In this document: piece by piece, positions 54,189-63,045 of the stretch
Layout: every line of letters starts with the position of its first letter
How positions within the stretch are numbered: position 1 is the first letter of the stretch
Assembly (NCBI RefSeq): GCF_047159865.1
Contig: NZ_AP038804.1
Span: 806,001 to 870,000, forward strand
DNA length: 64,000 nucleotides
Direction: 5' to 3'
Origin: JAIOSF01 sp047159865
GTDB taxonomy: Bacteria; Campylobacterota; Campylobacteria; Campylobacterales; Arcobacteraceae
Made by a program: the position numbers and the translations under genes
The notes under the pieces: generated by a model
Databases searched by the model: none
What the model was told of the DNA's origin: nothing
Seen by the model: the letters and a program-made list of their open reading frames with translations, nothing else

Positions 54189-55625
54189 ATGAGTGATAAT
54201 GAACATATAGATAAAATTATATCAGATGATTATAAACTTGGATTTGAGACACTTATAGAGAGTGATACTTTTCCAGTAGGTTTAAATGAAGATGTAATAA
54301 AAGCTATATCACAAAAAAAAGATGAACCAGAGTGGTTACTAGAATTTAGACTAAAAGCATACGCAAAATGGCTTACAAAAGAAGAGCCAAACTGGGCACA
54401 TCTTAACTATCCAAAGATAGACTACCAAAATATAGCATACTATTCTGCTCCTAAAAAAGCACTCGATTCATTAGATGAAGTTGACCCTAAAATTTTAGAA
54501 ACATATGAAAAATTAGGTATTCCTTTAGAGGAGCAAAAGATGTTAGCTGGTGTTGCTGTTGATGCTGTATTTGATAGTGTGAGTGTAAAAACTACATTTC
54601 ATAAAGAGCTTGAAGATTTAGGTATCATTTTCATGAGTATTAGTGAAGCTGCACATAAACATCCAGAACTTTTAAAAAAATATTTAGCTAGTGTAGTGCC
54701 TATAAATGATAACTACTTTGCCTGTTTAAACAGTGCTGTTTTTACAGATGGTTCTTTTGTATATATTCCAAAAGGTGTGAGATGTCCTATGGAGCTTTCA
54801 ACATACTTTAGAATAAATGCGCAAAATACAGGACAGTTTGAGAGAACTATTATTATAGCTGACGAAGATAGTTATGTATCATACAATGAGGGGTGTTCAG
54901 CTCCATCAAGAGATGAAAACCAACTTCACGCTGCTGTTGTAGAGCTAGTAACTTTGGATAATGCAGAGATAAAATACTCTACTATCCAAAACTGGTTTCC
55001 AGGAGATGAAGATGGTAAGGGTAGTATCTATAACTTTGTAACGAAAAGAGGTCTATGTAAAGGGGTAAACTCTAAAATCTCTTGGACACAAGTAGAAACT
55101 GGTTCACTGATTACTTGGAAATATCCAAGCTGTATCTTAAAAGGCGATGGTAGTACTGGGGAATTTTACTCAGTAGCCATCTCTAGTAAAGCCCAACAAG
55201 CAGACACTGGAACAAAAATGATACACTTAGGTAATAATACAAAATCAACTATTATCTCAAAAGGTATTTCTGCTATGAAAGGGAAAAACTCATACAGGGG
55301 GCTTGTAAAAATAGCTAAAAATGCGAAAAATACAAGAAACTTTTCTCAGTGTGATTCTCTTCTTATAGGAAATAGATGTTCAGCGAATACTTATCCTTAT
55401 CATGAGATCAAAAATAGAACAGCTCAAGTAGAACATGAGGCAACCACTTCAAAAATATCTGATGACCAGTTGTTTTATTTAAGACAAAGAGGAATAGATG
55501 AAGAAAATGCCGTTTCATTAATTGTAAATGGTTTTTGTAAAGAGGTATTAAATAATCTTCCTATGGAGTTCGCAGTAGAGGCAAAGGCCTTACTAGATGT
55601 AACTTTAGAGGGAAGCGTAGGTTAA
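54189..55625 (+). CDS. sufB: Fe-S cluster assembly scaffold SufB
   Basis: Core scaffold of the SUF system, building Fe-S clusters with SufC and SufD. At 478 residues it is full length. ETYEKLGIPLEEQKML and VFDSVSVKTTF are family segments. NRCSANTYPY and the C-terminal EHEATTSKISDDQLFYLRQRG are the conserved core shared with SufD. The SUF pathway is less typical of Campylobacterota, where NifS/NifU predominates. First gene of sufBCDSE-sufT, 10 bases before sufC. Confidence 0.97.
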   Translation: MSDNEHIDKIISDDYKLGFETLIESDTFPVGLNEDVIKAISQKKDEPEWLLEFRLKAYAKWLTKEEPNWAHLNYPKIDYQNIAYYSAPKKALDSLDEVDPKILETYEKLGIPLEEQKMLAGVAVDAVFDSVSVKTTFHKELEDLGIIFMSISEAAHKHPELLKKYLASVVPINDNYFACLNSAVFTDGSFVYIPKGVRCPMELSTYFRINAQNTGQFERTIIIADEDSYVSYNEGCSAPSRDENQLHAAVVELVTLDNAEIKYSTIQNWFPGDEDGKGSIYNFVTKRGLCKGVNSKISWTQVETGSLITWKYPSCILKGDGSTGEFYSVAISSKAQQADTGTKMIHLGNNTKSTIISKGISAMKGKNSYRGLVKIAKNAKNTRNFSQCDSLLIGNRCSANTYPYHEIKNRTAQVEHEATTSKISDDQLFYLRQRGIDEENAVSLIVNGFCKEVLNNLPMEFAVEAKALLDVTLEGSVG

Positions 55626-55635
55626 AGGAAAAAAG

Positions 55636-56397
55636 ATGTTAAAAATAGAAAATTTAAATGTAGAGATAAATGGTAAAAAAATATTAAAAGATTTTAATAT
55701 TGATATTAAAGATGGAGAGATTCATGCACTTATGGGTGTAAATGGAGCTGGTAAATCAACTTTAGTAAAAGCTATAAGTGGTCACTATGATACAGATATC
55801 ACATCTGGAACTATCACATATAAAGATAAAGATATCACAGAATTATCTCCTGATAAAATAGCAAATGAAGGGGTATTTTTAAGTTTCCAAACACCTGTAG
55901 AAGTAGCAGGAGTAAACAATAGTTACTTTTTAAAAACAGCAGTAAATGCAAAAAAAGTTTACAACAAAGAGGAAGAACTAGACTCAATGGAGTTTATGAA
56001 ACTATTAAAAACGAAACTAAAAGAATATAATCTTGATAATTCACTTTTAAAAAGAGGTTTAAATGAAGGTTTTTCTGGTGGGGAGAAAAAGAAAAATGAG
56101 TTACTACAACTACTTTTATTAAATCCTGATTTAATTATGTTGGATGAGATAGATTCTGGACTTGATGTAGATGCTATTAAAAGTGTAGCAGAAGTGATCA
56201 ATGGAATGCTAAAAGAAGATGCTTCAAAATCACTTCTTATGATTACACATTATGATAGATTGATGGAGCTTATTAAACCTGACTTTGTACATATTTTAAA
56301 AGATGGTAAAATTGTTAAAACTGGTGATTATTCTCTTGCGTTAGAACTTGATGAAAAAGGTTTCGCGAACTTAGGACTTGAAGATGAAAAAGCCTGA
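55636..56397 (+). CDS. sufC: Fe-S assembly ATPase SufC
   Basis: The ABC-type ATPase that energises the SufBCD scaffold. The 253 residues carry the Walker A GVNGAGKST, the ABC signature FSGGEKKKNEL, Walker B LIMLDEIDSGLD and the H-loop MITHYDRL. Q-loop and signature are as in SufC, including the LDEIDSGLDVDAI extension. Its end overlaps the sufD start by 14 bases. Confidence 0.97.
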   Translation: MLKIENLNVEINGKKILKDFNIDIKDGEIHALMGVNGAGKSTLVKAISGHYDTDITSGTITYKDKDITELSPDKIANEGVFLSFQTPVEVAGVNNSYFLKTAVNAKKVYNKEEELDSMEFMKLLKTKLKEYNLDNSLLKRGLNEGFSGGEKKKNELLQLLLLNPDLIMLDEIDSGLDVDAIKSVAEVINGMLKEDASKSLLMITHYDRLMELIKPDFVHILKDGKIVKTGDYSLALELDEKGFANLGLEDEKA

Positions 56398-57160
56398 ACC
56401 AATAAATAGTATAAATAAAGTAGAAACTTTAACAAATACATATAAATACATAAATAATAACACAACGATTTATGAAGTACAAGAAAATGAAGTGCTTACT
56501 ATAATTGATCTTATTGATACAGATTATGAATTTATAAGAGAATTAAAAGTAAATGACAATGCAACGCTAAACTATATTAAAATAGGAAAAAGCAAAAATA
56601 GTTCTAGTATCAAATATATAAATAATATAGGTAAAAATGCAACTTTAAATATTGCGTTCTTTGAAAGTGAAAATTCTAAAAATACAGTAGAAACAAAACT
56701 TACAAATAGTAATTCAAGTCTTAATATAGATGCACTTATAGATTTAAAAGATGATGCAAAAGTAGAATATAATGTACTTACCAATCATCAAAATAAAAGT
56801 TTTAGTGATATAAAATTTAGAAATCTTTTAGGTGATAAAAGTTCAGCCAAATTAAATATGTTTTCAATCGTGGAAGAAACAGCTAGTTTTTCTAAAGCAT
56901 TTCAAAATTCTCAAACAATTTTGCTAAGTGATGATAGTTTTATAAGCGTTACTCCCCACTTAGAAATTTTAATAGATGAACTAGAAGCGAGCCATGGTGC
57001 AACTTGTGGAGATTTAGATAAAGATAGTATCTACTATTTACAAAGTCGAGGTATCAGTGAAGATGATGCAAAAAAAATAGTACTTGATGCGATTCGAGAT
57101 GAAGTTGTAGCAAGTGTAAAAAATGAACAGTTAAGTGAGTATATCAAAGGATTACTATGA
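56384..57160 (+). CDS. sufD: SufD-family scaffold protein, short form
   Basis: Partner of SufB in the scaffold. The 258 residues from the ATG at 56384 (MKKPEPINSINK) are much shorter than the ~420-residue E. coli SufD, lacking most of the N-terminal helical region but keeping the beta-helix core. The C-terminal signature is present: EASHGATCGDLDKDSIYYLQSRGISEDDAKK, including the functional His. I prefer 56384 to a TTG at 56378 because TTAGGA lies at proper spacing. It overlaps sufC and sufS, typical translational coupling. Confidence 0.9.
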   Translation: MKKPEPINSINKVETLTNTYKYINNNTTIYEVQENEVLTIIDLIDTDYEFIRELKVNDNATLNYIKIGKSKNSSSIKYINNIGKNATLNIAFFESENSKNTVETKLTNSNSSLNIDALIDLKDDAKVEYNVLTNHQNKSFSDIKFRNLLGDKSSAKLNMFSIVEETASFSKAFQNSQTILLSDDSFISVTPHLEILIDELEASHGATCGDLDKDSIYYLQSRGISEDDAKKIVLDAIRDEVVASVKNEQLSEYIKGLL

Positions 57161-58344
57161 GTTATAAAAAGTTTTTTCCATATTTCCAAAACAGTACAAT
57201 GACCTATTTAGACAATGGGGCAACTACTCAAAAACCTCAAAGTGTTATTGATAGTGAGATAGAGTACTATACTCACTATTGTGCCAACACACATAGAAGC
57301 AATTTTGGTGATGCCAATAAAGCAACTATTGAGTTTGAAAATACGAGAAAACATTTACAACAATTTATCAATGCAAAAGATTCTAGCGAAATCATATTTA
57401 CAAAAGGGGTAACTGAATCTATTAACTTCATTGCAAACTCATTTGCAAAAGATTTTAAGACAGTTATCATCTCTTCTCTTGAACACCATGCAAATATTGT
57501 CCCGTGGCATATGCAAAATAGAACTCTAGGAGAGGGATTAGAAGTAGTAGGATATAAAGAAAATTTCGCTTTTGATTTTGAAGAGTTTGAATCACTTCTA
57601 CAAAAAAATCCAAATAGTTTTGTATCTGTAACACATATCTCAAATGTATTTGGAACAATAAATGATATCAAAAAAATCTGTACCCTTGCACATAAATACG
57701 ACTCTTATGTGATGATTGATGGTGCTCAAAGTTTAGCTCATACAAAAATTGATGTTCAAGATATTGATTGTGATTTTTTTACGGTTTCAGGTCATAAAAC
57801 ATTTGCCCCAACTGGTGTGGGTGCTATTTATATAAAACAAGAATTACAAGATAAAATTGCCCCATACCAAACAGGAGGAGCAACAATTAAATCTGTTACA
57901 TATGAAAAATCAGAACTCCTACCTAGTCCATATAGATATGAGGCTGGAACTCAAAACATAGCTGGGGTGATTGGTTTTGCTAAAGCTTTACAGCTTATTG
58001 ATACTATTGGTTATGAAACTATCGAAAAACAAGAGCACACACTCTATGAATATCTTCACAATGAGTTAGAGAAGATTGAAGAAGTTGTACTTTATAATAC
58101 TACAAAAGATTCAGTAGGAAGTAAAAGTTTTAACATCAAAGGACTTTTACATGATGATGTGGGAATACTTTTAGATAAACAAAAAATAGCCATCAGAGTT
58201 GGTCACCATTGTGCGATGCCAATTATGGAGAAGCTACACTTAAAAGGTACCATTCGAGCTTCATTGGCTTTTTATAATGAGATTGAAGATATTGATAAGT
58301 TTATAACAGCACTTAAAAAAGCTATTTCGATGTTAAAGGATTAA
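57157..58344 (+). CDS. sufS: cysteine desulfurase SufS
   Basis: A PLP enzyme that takes sulfur from cysteine as a persulfide. The 395 residues have TYLDNGATTQKP, LEHHANIVPW, the DGAQSLAH aspartate-glutamine pair and the PLP-lysine in VSGHKTFAPTG. The active-site Cys is in RVGHHCAMP, the short-loop type II pattern of SufS. It overlaps sufD by four bases and is 3 bases before sufE. Confidence 0.96.
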   Translation: MSYKKFFPYFQNSTMTYLDNGATTQKPQSVIDSEIEYYTHYCANTHRSNFGDANKATIEFENTRKHLQQFINAKDSSEIIFTKGVTESINFIANSFAKDFKTVIISSLEHHANIVPWHMQNRTLGEGLEVVGYKENFAFDFEEFESLLQKNPNSFVSVTHISNVFGTINDIKKICTLAHKYDSYVMIDGAQSLAHTKIDVQDIDCDFFTVSGHKTFAPTGVGAIYIKQELQDKIAPYQTGGATIKSVTYEKSELLPSPYRYEAGTQNIAGVIGFAKALQLIDTIGYETIEKQEHTLYEYLHNELEKIEEVVLYNTTKDSVGSKSFNIKGLLHDDVGILLDKQKIAIRVGHHCAMPIMEKLHLKGTIRASLAFYNEIEDIDKFITALKKAISMLKD

Positions 58345-58347
58345 AAA

Positions 58348-58764
58348 ATGGAAACGATACAACAAACAATACACACTATCAAAGATGATTTAGATTTTTT
58401 TGATGATGAGTTACAAAAATATGAATATATTATCGATTTAGGAAAAAAGTTAGAACCCATAGAAGAGAGTCAAAAATCTGAAGAAAACTTAGTACAAGGG
58501 TGTACTTCTCAAGTATGGCTAGTGCCACATATAGAAAATGATATTTTAGAATTAAGTGGTACAAGTGATGCCGTTATTGTAAAAGGATTAGTATATATTG
58601 TTTTACAAATATTTAATCATAGAACACTAAATGAGATAAATGAGTTTGACTTAAATATTTTAAACGAACTAGGACTAGGGGAAATCATCACTCCAAATAG
58701 ACAAAGTGGTGTACAAGGTATGATAAAAAAAATAGTAGAGGTAGCAAAAAATGGGAATATTTAA
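58348..58764 (+). CDS. sufE: sulfur acceptor SufE
   Basis: Accepts persulfide sulfur from SufS and passes it to SufB. The 138 residues have the diagnostic loop NLVQGCTSQVWLVP with the acceptor Cys, then SDAVIVKGLVYIV and LNELGLGEIITPNRQSG, all SufE signatures. It overlaps the DUF59 gene by 14 bases. Confidence 0.95.
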   Translation: METIQQTIHTIKDDLDFFDDELQKYEYIIDLGKKLEPIEESQKSEENLVQGCTSQVWLVPHIENDILELSGTSDAVIVKGLVYIVLQIFNHRTLNEINEFDLNILNELGLGEIITPNRQSGVQGMIKKIVEVAKNGNI

Positions 58765-59095
58765 TAAAGAAGAGATAAAAGAAAAAATAATTGAAGAGAA
58801 ACTAAAAAAGGTTTTTGATCCTGAAATCCCTATAAATATTTATGATTTAGGACTTATATATAAAGTGGAACTTGAAGAGAAAGACAACTATCTCTTTGTA
58901 AAAATTGAGATGACTTTAACAAGTCCAGCCTGTCCAGTAGCAGAGTCACTTTTGGGACAAGTAAAATCATATGTAGAAGCAGTAGATGAAGTAGATGAGT
59001 GTACTGTTGATTTAGTTTTTGATCCACAATGGGACAAAACACTCATAAGCGAAGAGGGAAATCTCGAACTTATGTTATCTGGGATAAATCTATAA
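58751..59095 (+). CDS. sufT: SufT-like DUF59 (MIP18) protein
   Basis: A 114-residue MIP18-family protein. KVFDPEIPINIYDLGLIYKV and the Cys-containing TLTSPACPVAESLL are the family signatures, followed by DLVFDPQWD. SufT acts in maturation or delivery of Fe-S clusters and is frequently the last gene of suf operons, as here. A PaaD-like role is excluded by the context. Confidence 0.9.
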   Translation: MGIFNKEEIKEKIIEEKLKKVFDPEIPINIYDLGLIYKVELEEKDNYLFVKIEMTLTSPACPVAESLLGQVKSYVEAVDEVDECTVDLVFDPQWDKTLISEEGNLELMLSGINL

Positions 59096-59105
59096 AATTT
59101 TATCC

Positions 59106-59134
59106 CAGACTAAAAGATAACTATCTTTAATCTG
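59106..59134. terminator. hairpin between convergent suf and ilvA genes
   Basis: CAGA...AAAGATA and TATCTTT...TCTG form an interrupted stem with A- and T-rich flanks. The bulge makes it a moderate, probably bidirectional terminator. Confidence 0.5.
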
Positions 59135-59147
59135 AGATTTTAAAACT

Positions 59148-60353
59148 CTAAACTTCTGTAAATTTGTAGCCAGCTTTTGAGAGTTCAGACCGAATACTTT
59201 CTTGGTGTTCTTCCCCTTTTGTTTCAAGAGCAATTGTTACATTTGCATCGCCAAAAGCTAAGGCTACAGAATTTCGATCAAAATCGATTTGGATAATATT
59301 TGCACTAATTTGTTCAAATATATTTGTAAGCGTCTTTAAACTTCCTGGTTTATCTATAAGAGTAACCACTAAATTCATTTTTCGAGCTGATTTTACCAAA
59401 CCTTTTTGAATAATTTGCGCTAACATAGTTACATCAATATTTCCACCACTTAATGGTAAAACTATTTTCTTACCATTCATATCGATCTTATTATGCATCA
59501 CAGCAGCAACTCCAGTTGCCCCTGCCCCCTCAACTACGAGCTTATGTTGCTCTAACAAAAATAAAATAGCAGCTGCTATTTCTGTATCATCTACTTCAAT
59601 AACCTCATCAACTAAATCTAACACATAATCTAACATTTTAGGAGTTACATCTCGTACGGCAATTCCATCTGCAATTGTTCTTACAGATTTTGAATTAAGT
59701 TGTTTTTTTGACTCAAATGAGTTTTTCATAGCTTTTGCACCACTTGCAACTACACCTATAACTTTTACACTAGGTTTAATATGTTTAATAGCAGTTGCCA
59801 TTCCAGAGATAAGTCCACCACCACCAATAGGTACAATAACGACATCAATATTATCAATATTTTCTAGTATCTCTAAAGCCAATGTTCCTTGACCAGCAAT
59901 CACATCATCATCTGCAAAAGGATGCACAAATATCTTATGCTCTTTAGTAACCAAATCTTGAGCATATTGGTACGCTTCATCATAATTGCTACCATGTAAA
60001 ACGACATTTGCACCATATCTTTTTACACCGTTTACTTTTAAAAGTGGTGTCGCTTCTGGCATTACAATTGTTGCATCACACTTAAAATGTTTTGCACTAA
60101 AAGCTAAACCTTGAGCATGATTTCCAGCACTAGCTGCAACAACACCTCTATCTCTTTCTTCTTTAGAAAGTTTAGCAATTTTATTAAATGCTCCACGAAG
60201 TTTAAAACTTCCAGTTAATTGTAAATTTTCTTTTTTCAAATAGATATCAGCTTGGGCATTTTTACTCAATATTGGAGCGTATGCTATAGGTGTATCTGTT
60301 ATGATTCCGTTTAATCTTTGTTTTGCTTCTTGTATATCTTGTATATTTATCAT
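59148..60353 (-). CDS. ilvA: threonine ammonia-lyase (threonine dehydratase)
   Basis: Deaminates threonine to 2-oxobutyrate at the start of isoleucine synthesis. The 401-residue PLP enzyme has the catalytic Lys in TGSFKLRGAFNK, PLP-phosphate loop GGGGLISG and a C-terminal ACT domain (about 325-401; VTLIDKPGSLKTL). A single ACT domain at this length is the shorter TD1-type enzyme. The ACT domain normally binds an allosteric amino acid. Divergent from the RDD gene. Confidence 0.94.
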   Translation of the reverse strand: MINIQDIQEAKQRLNGIITDTPIAYAPILSKNAQADIYLKKENLQLTGSFKLRGAFNKIAKLSKEERDRGVVAASAGNHAQGLAFSAKHFKCDATIVMPEATPLLKVNGVKRYGANVVLHGSNYDEAYQYAQDLVTKEHKIFVHPFADDDVIAGQGTLALEILENIDNIDVVIVPIGGGGLISGMATAIKHIKPSVKVIGVVASGAKAMKNSFESKKQLNSKSVRTIADGIAVRDVTPKMLDYVLDLVDEVIEVDDTEIAAAILFLLEQHKLVVEGAGATGVAAVMHNKIDMNGKKIVLPLSGGNIDVTMLAQIIQKGLVKSARKMNLVVTLIDKPGSLKTLTNIFEQISANIIQIDFDRNSVALAFGDANVTIALETKGEEHQESIRSELSKAGYKFTEV

Positions 60354-60421
60354 AAGTGGATTATATACAAATATTGTTTAATTAGAACAAATATCATAGT
60401 ATTAATTTTGCTAAAAACTTG

Positions 60422-60427
60422 TATAAT
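60422..60427 (+). promoter_or_regulatory. -10 element of the RDD-protein gene
   Basis: TATAAT follows ACTTG, about 38 bases before the ATG at 60466, with AAGG as ribosome binding site. A TTTTGCTAAAA stretch just upstream resembles the T-rich phased promoters of the phylum. Confidence 0.55.
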
Positions 60428-60465
60428 GGCGTTTAAAATTAAATATATTCATAAGGTAAGTAAAA

Positions 60466-60960
60466 ATGGCTCGATGGAGAGATACAAAAAAAGGCAATAT
60501 CAAACAAAAGCACAAAACATCAGAAAAAAATACAAACTCTATTCCAAATCAGTCAGCATCTGCACTTTTTAGACTTAAAGCTTTTATTACTGATATGTTT
60601 ATGATTATGATGCCTATTATGTACATCACTACTTATATTATTTTAGATGGAAAAGATTCTTTTCAAGGAAATGAATTTGCACACTGGATCACTATGGCAC
60701 TTTATGGAGCTATTACAATTACTTTTTGGGTAAAAAAAGGTCAAACTCCAGGATTTAAGGCGTATGATTTAGTTCTTGTTGATGACAAAAACAAACAAAC
60801 TTTAAGTGTGATCCACGCTACTTTAAGATATGTTATGTTTATCATCAGTGCAATAAGTATTATTGGCGTTATTTTACCATTTTTTAGAAAAGACAATAAA
60901 ACATTTCAAGACTTAGTAATGGGAACTTCTGTCATCATACAAGAACGAAAAACAAACTAA
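60466..60960 (+). CDS. RDD-family membrane protein
   Basis: A 164-residue membrane protein. A basic N-terminal stretch (MARWRDTKKGNIKQKHK) precedes two to three hydrophobic helices, with FRLKAFITDMFMIM as the RDD region (Arg then Asp). GQTPGFKAYDLVLVD and RYVMFIISAISIIG follow the family pattern. Function is unknown; some members transport ions or help in salt tolerance. The broken MFS gene begins four bases after its stop. Confidence 0.87.
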   Translation: MARWRDTKKGNIKQKHKTSEKNTNSIPNQSASALFRLKAFITDMFMIMMPIMYITTYIILDGKDSFQGNEFAHWITMALYGAITITFWVKKGQTPGFKAYDLVLVDDKNKQTLSVIHATLRYVMFIISAISIIGVILPFFRKDNKTFQDLVMGTSVIIQERKTN

Positions 60961-60964
60961 ATTT

Positions 60965-62047
60965 ATGCTATTTGTTAAACTCTCTGCATTTTATTTTTTT
61001 TATTTTGCAGCAGTTGGTGTTTATGTTATGTTCTTACCAAAAGTCCTTTTGGATATTGGGTATAGTACAACTGATATTGGTATAGTATTAGCACTCGCGC
61101 CTTTAATGAGGTTTTTAACACCATTTTGATTTCTCAAACATATAAAACTCGATCAAAAACTTTTTAAATTTATTTTACTTTTATCTGTATTAAGTGCTTT
61201 ATTGTTTTATATCACCATAAATTCATTTTATCTATTTATGATGAACAATGCTATTTTGGGAGTTTGCTTGAGTTTACTTTTACCTTATATTGAACTTATA
61301 GCCATAAAGGAACTCAAAAATAAATACGGAAAATCTAGACTCTTCGGTTCGCTTGGATTTATGCTAGTTGGTTTGGTACTTGCAAAATATTTAACTATAC
61401 CAGAAATCGCATTACACTATTACTTAGTTGCTACAGTCGTAACTGCAATATTTGCATTCAGTTTACTTAAATACGATGATATTTCACTCGAAGCAAATAA
61501 AGATGATGAGAAGTTTTCACTTCTAAAATATTGGCCATTATGGTTAAGTTTATTTTTGATGCAGGTGAGTTTTGGTGGTTTTTATAACTTTTTTACTATA
61601 TATGAAACATCTTATGGTATTAGTTTAGAGATGACAAGTTACCTTTGGGCTTTTGGTGTTATTTGTGAAGTATTGATTTTTTATTATCAAGCACCACTTT
61701 TACAAAAAAATCTTTTGTTTATGATACAAATTTCAATTTTAATTACATCTATTCGATGGTTTTTATTGTTCTTATACCCTGAGTCATTAACTGTGTCATT
61801 TTTTACACAAAGTTTACATGCTTTTAGTTTTGGGTTGTACCATAGTGCTGTTATTTTATATCTTTACAAACTATACTCAAATAAAAAATTAGCACAACAA
61901 TTTATGCTAGGTATTGCTTATGGATTAGGTGGGTTTATGGGAGCTTTAATAGCAGGTCAATTTTACGGAGAATATCTCTTTTTATATTCTTCGCTCATAG
62001 CACTAGTCTCTTATTTTAGTTTATTTTATATGAAGAATAAGTTATAA
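60965..62047 (+). pseudogene. MFS transporter interrupted by an in-frame TGA
   Basis: Reading from the ATG at 60965, the frame runs 54 codons, meets TGA at 61127-61129, and continues open in the same frame to 62047, giving about 360 codons in all. The context ALAPLMRFLTPF-stop-FLKHIKLD suits a tryptophan (TGG) at the stop, as in related MFS_1-like (3-phenylpropionate/nucleoside) transporters. The downstream part has about ten helices. A point mutation, sequencing error or stop-codon readthrough are all possible. No good restart codon with a ribosome binding site is apparent. Confidence 0.75.
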
Positions 62048-62081
62048 TAACCCATAAAGATTTAGAAAAAAGGAATTTTAT

Positions 62082-62588
62082 ATGTTAGAAATAGGAAGTC
62101 AAGCTCCAGCATTTTGTATACCAAATCAAGATGAAGTTGAGATATGTTTACGAGACTTAAAAGGCAAATGGATTGTATTATACTTTTATCCAAGAGATAA
62201 CACTCCCGGATGTACTACACAAGCTTGTGACTTTACAGAGGCACTTCCACAGTTTGAAAACTTAGATGCAGTTATTTTAGGAGTGAGTCCTGATACACCA
62301 AAAAAACATCAAAACTTTATTGCAAAATACAATCTAGATATTACACTACTTGCAGATACAGATAAGTCAACTTGTGAAGCATACGGAGTGTGGCAACTTA
62401 AAAAGTTTATGGGTCGAGAGAGTATGGGAGTTGTTAGATCAACATTCATAATCAATCCAGAGGGAAATATAGCTGCTATTTATGATAAAGTATCAGTAAG
62501 AAAGAAAACAAAAAAACAAGGTGTTACAACAGAAGTTTTACATGTTGATTTAGTAAGAGAAAAGTTACAAAGATTACAAACTATTTAG
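62082..62588 (+). CDS. bcp: Bcp/PrxQ-type peroxiredoxin
   Basis: A 168-residue thiol peroxidase. PRDNTPGCTTQACDFTEAL carries the peroxidatic Cys, and LGVSPDTPKKHQNF and TFIINPEG follow the Bcp pattern. The second cysteine of classic PrxQ, five residues on, is present in the QACD segment. It reduces peroxides using thioredoxin. Its last codons form half of the terminator palindrome it shares with lspA. Confidence 0.94.
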   Translation: MLEIGSQAPAFCIPNQDEVEICLRDLKGKWIVLYFYPRDNTPGCTTQACDFTEALPQFENLDAVILGVSPDTPKKHQNFIAKYNLDITLLADTDKSTCEAYGVWQLKKFMGRESMGVVRSTFIINPEGNIAAIYDKVSVRKKTKKQGVTTEVLHVDLVREKLQRLQTI

Positions 62589-62610
62589 TTTGTAATCTTT
62601 TTCTTTTTTT
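62569..62610. terminator. bidirectional terminator shared by bcp and lspA
   Basis: AAAGATTACAAACT (62569-62582) and its exact complement (62587-62600) form a 14-base stem with an ATTT loop, followed by TTCTTTTTTT. Both genes end inside it, their stop codons overlapping the loop, and each arm encodes Arg-Leu-Gln-Thr at one protein's C-terminus. Confidence 0.9.
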
Positions 62611-63045
62611 GTTATCTAAGTAACTTATTAATAAAATTAAACCTACTCCAATATTGATAATAACATCAGCAAAATTAAACACAGCAAACTCAAACCCACA
62701 ATGCCAGTAGATATAATCAACTACTCCACCATGAATAAATCTGTCAAAAATATTACTCACTCCTCCCGCTAAAATTAAAGCAGCAGGAATATGATAAAGA
62801 CTAAAAATCTCTTTATTGAAAATAAGATATACAATGGCACTTAACATTATACCTATTTGAATATATTTTAAATTTTCTGCTAAAAAAGCGAACATTGAGA
62901 AAGCCACACCATAATTATATACCAAAATTAAAGAGATACACTCCCCTTTTTGTTCAAAACCATTTACAAAAAGAAATTTTATATACTGATCTATTAAAAA
63001 TAGACTCACAAAAAGTACAATTGCAATAGTAAGTTTTTTTAACAT
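62581..63045 (-). CDS. lspA: lipoprotein signal peptidase
   Basis: Cleaves prolipoproteins after lipid attachment in the inner membrane. The 154 residues have four hydrophobic helices. The two catalytic aspartates are in SNIFDRF and FNFADV, with GGVSN and the conserved Asn nearby. It overlaps the end of glmM by seven bases and converges with bcp. Confidence 0.95.
   Translation of the reverse strand: MLKKLTIAIVLFVSLFLIDQYIKFLFVNGFEQKGECISLILVYNYGVAFSMFAFLAENLKYIQIGIMLSAIVYLIFNKEIFSLYHIPAALILAGGVSNIFDRFIHGGVVDYIYWHCGFEFAVFNFADVIINIGVGLILLISYLDNKKRKRLQTK

Noticed and set aside
57276..57671. 131-codon open frame antisense to sufS
   Set aside because: It lies wholly within a well-supported gene and has no family features or start signals.
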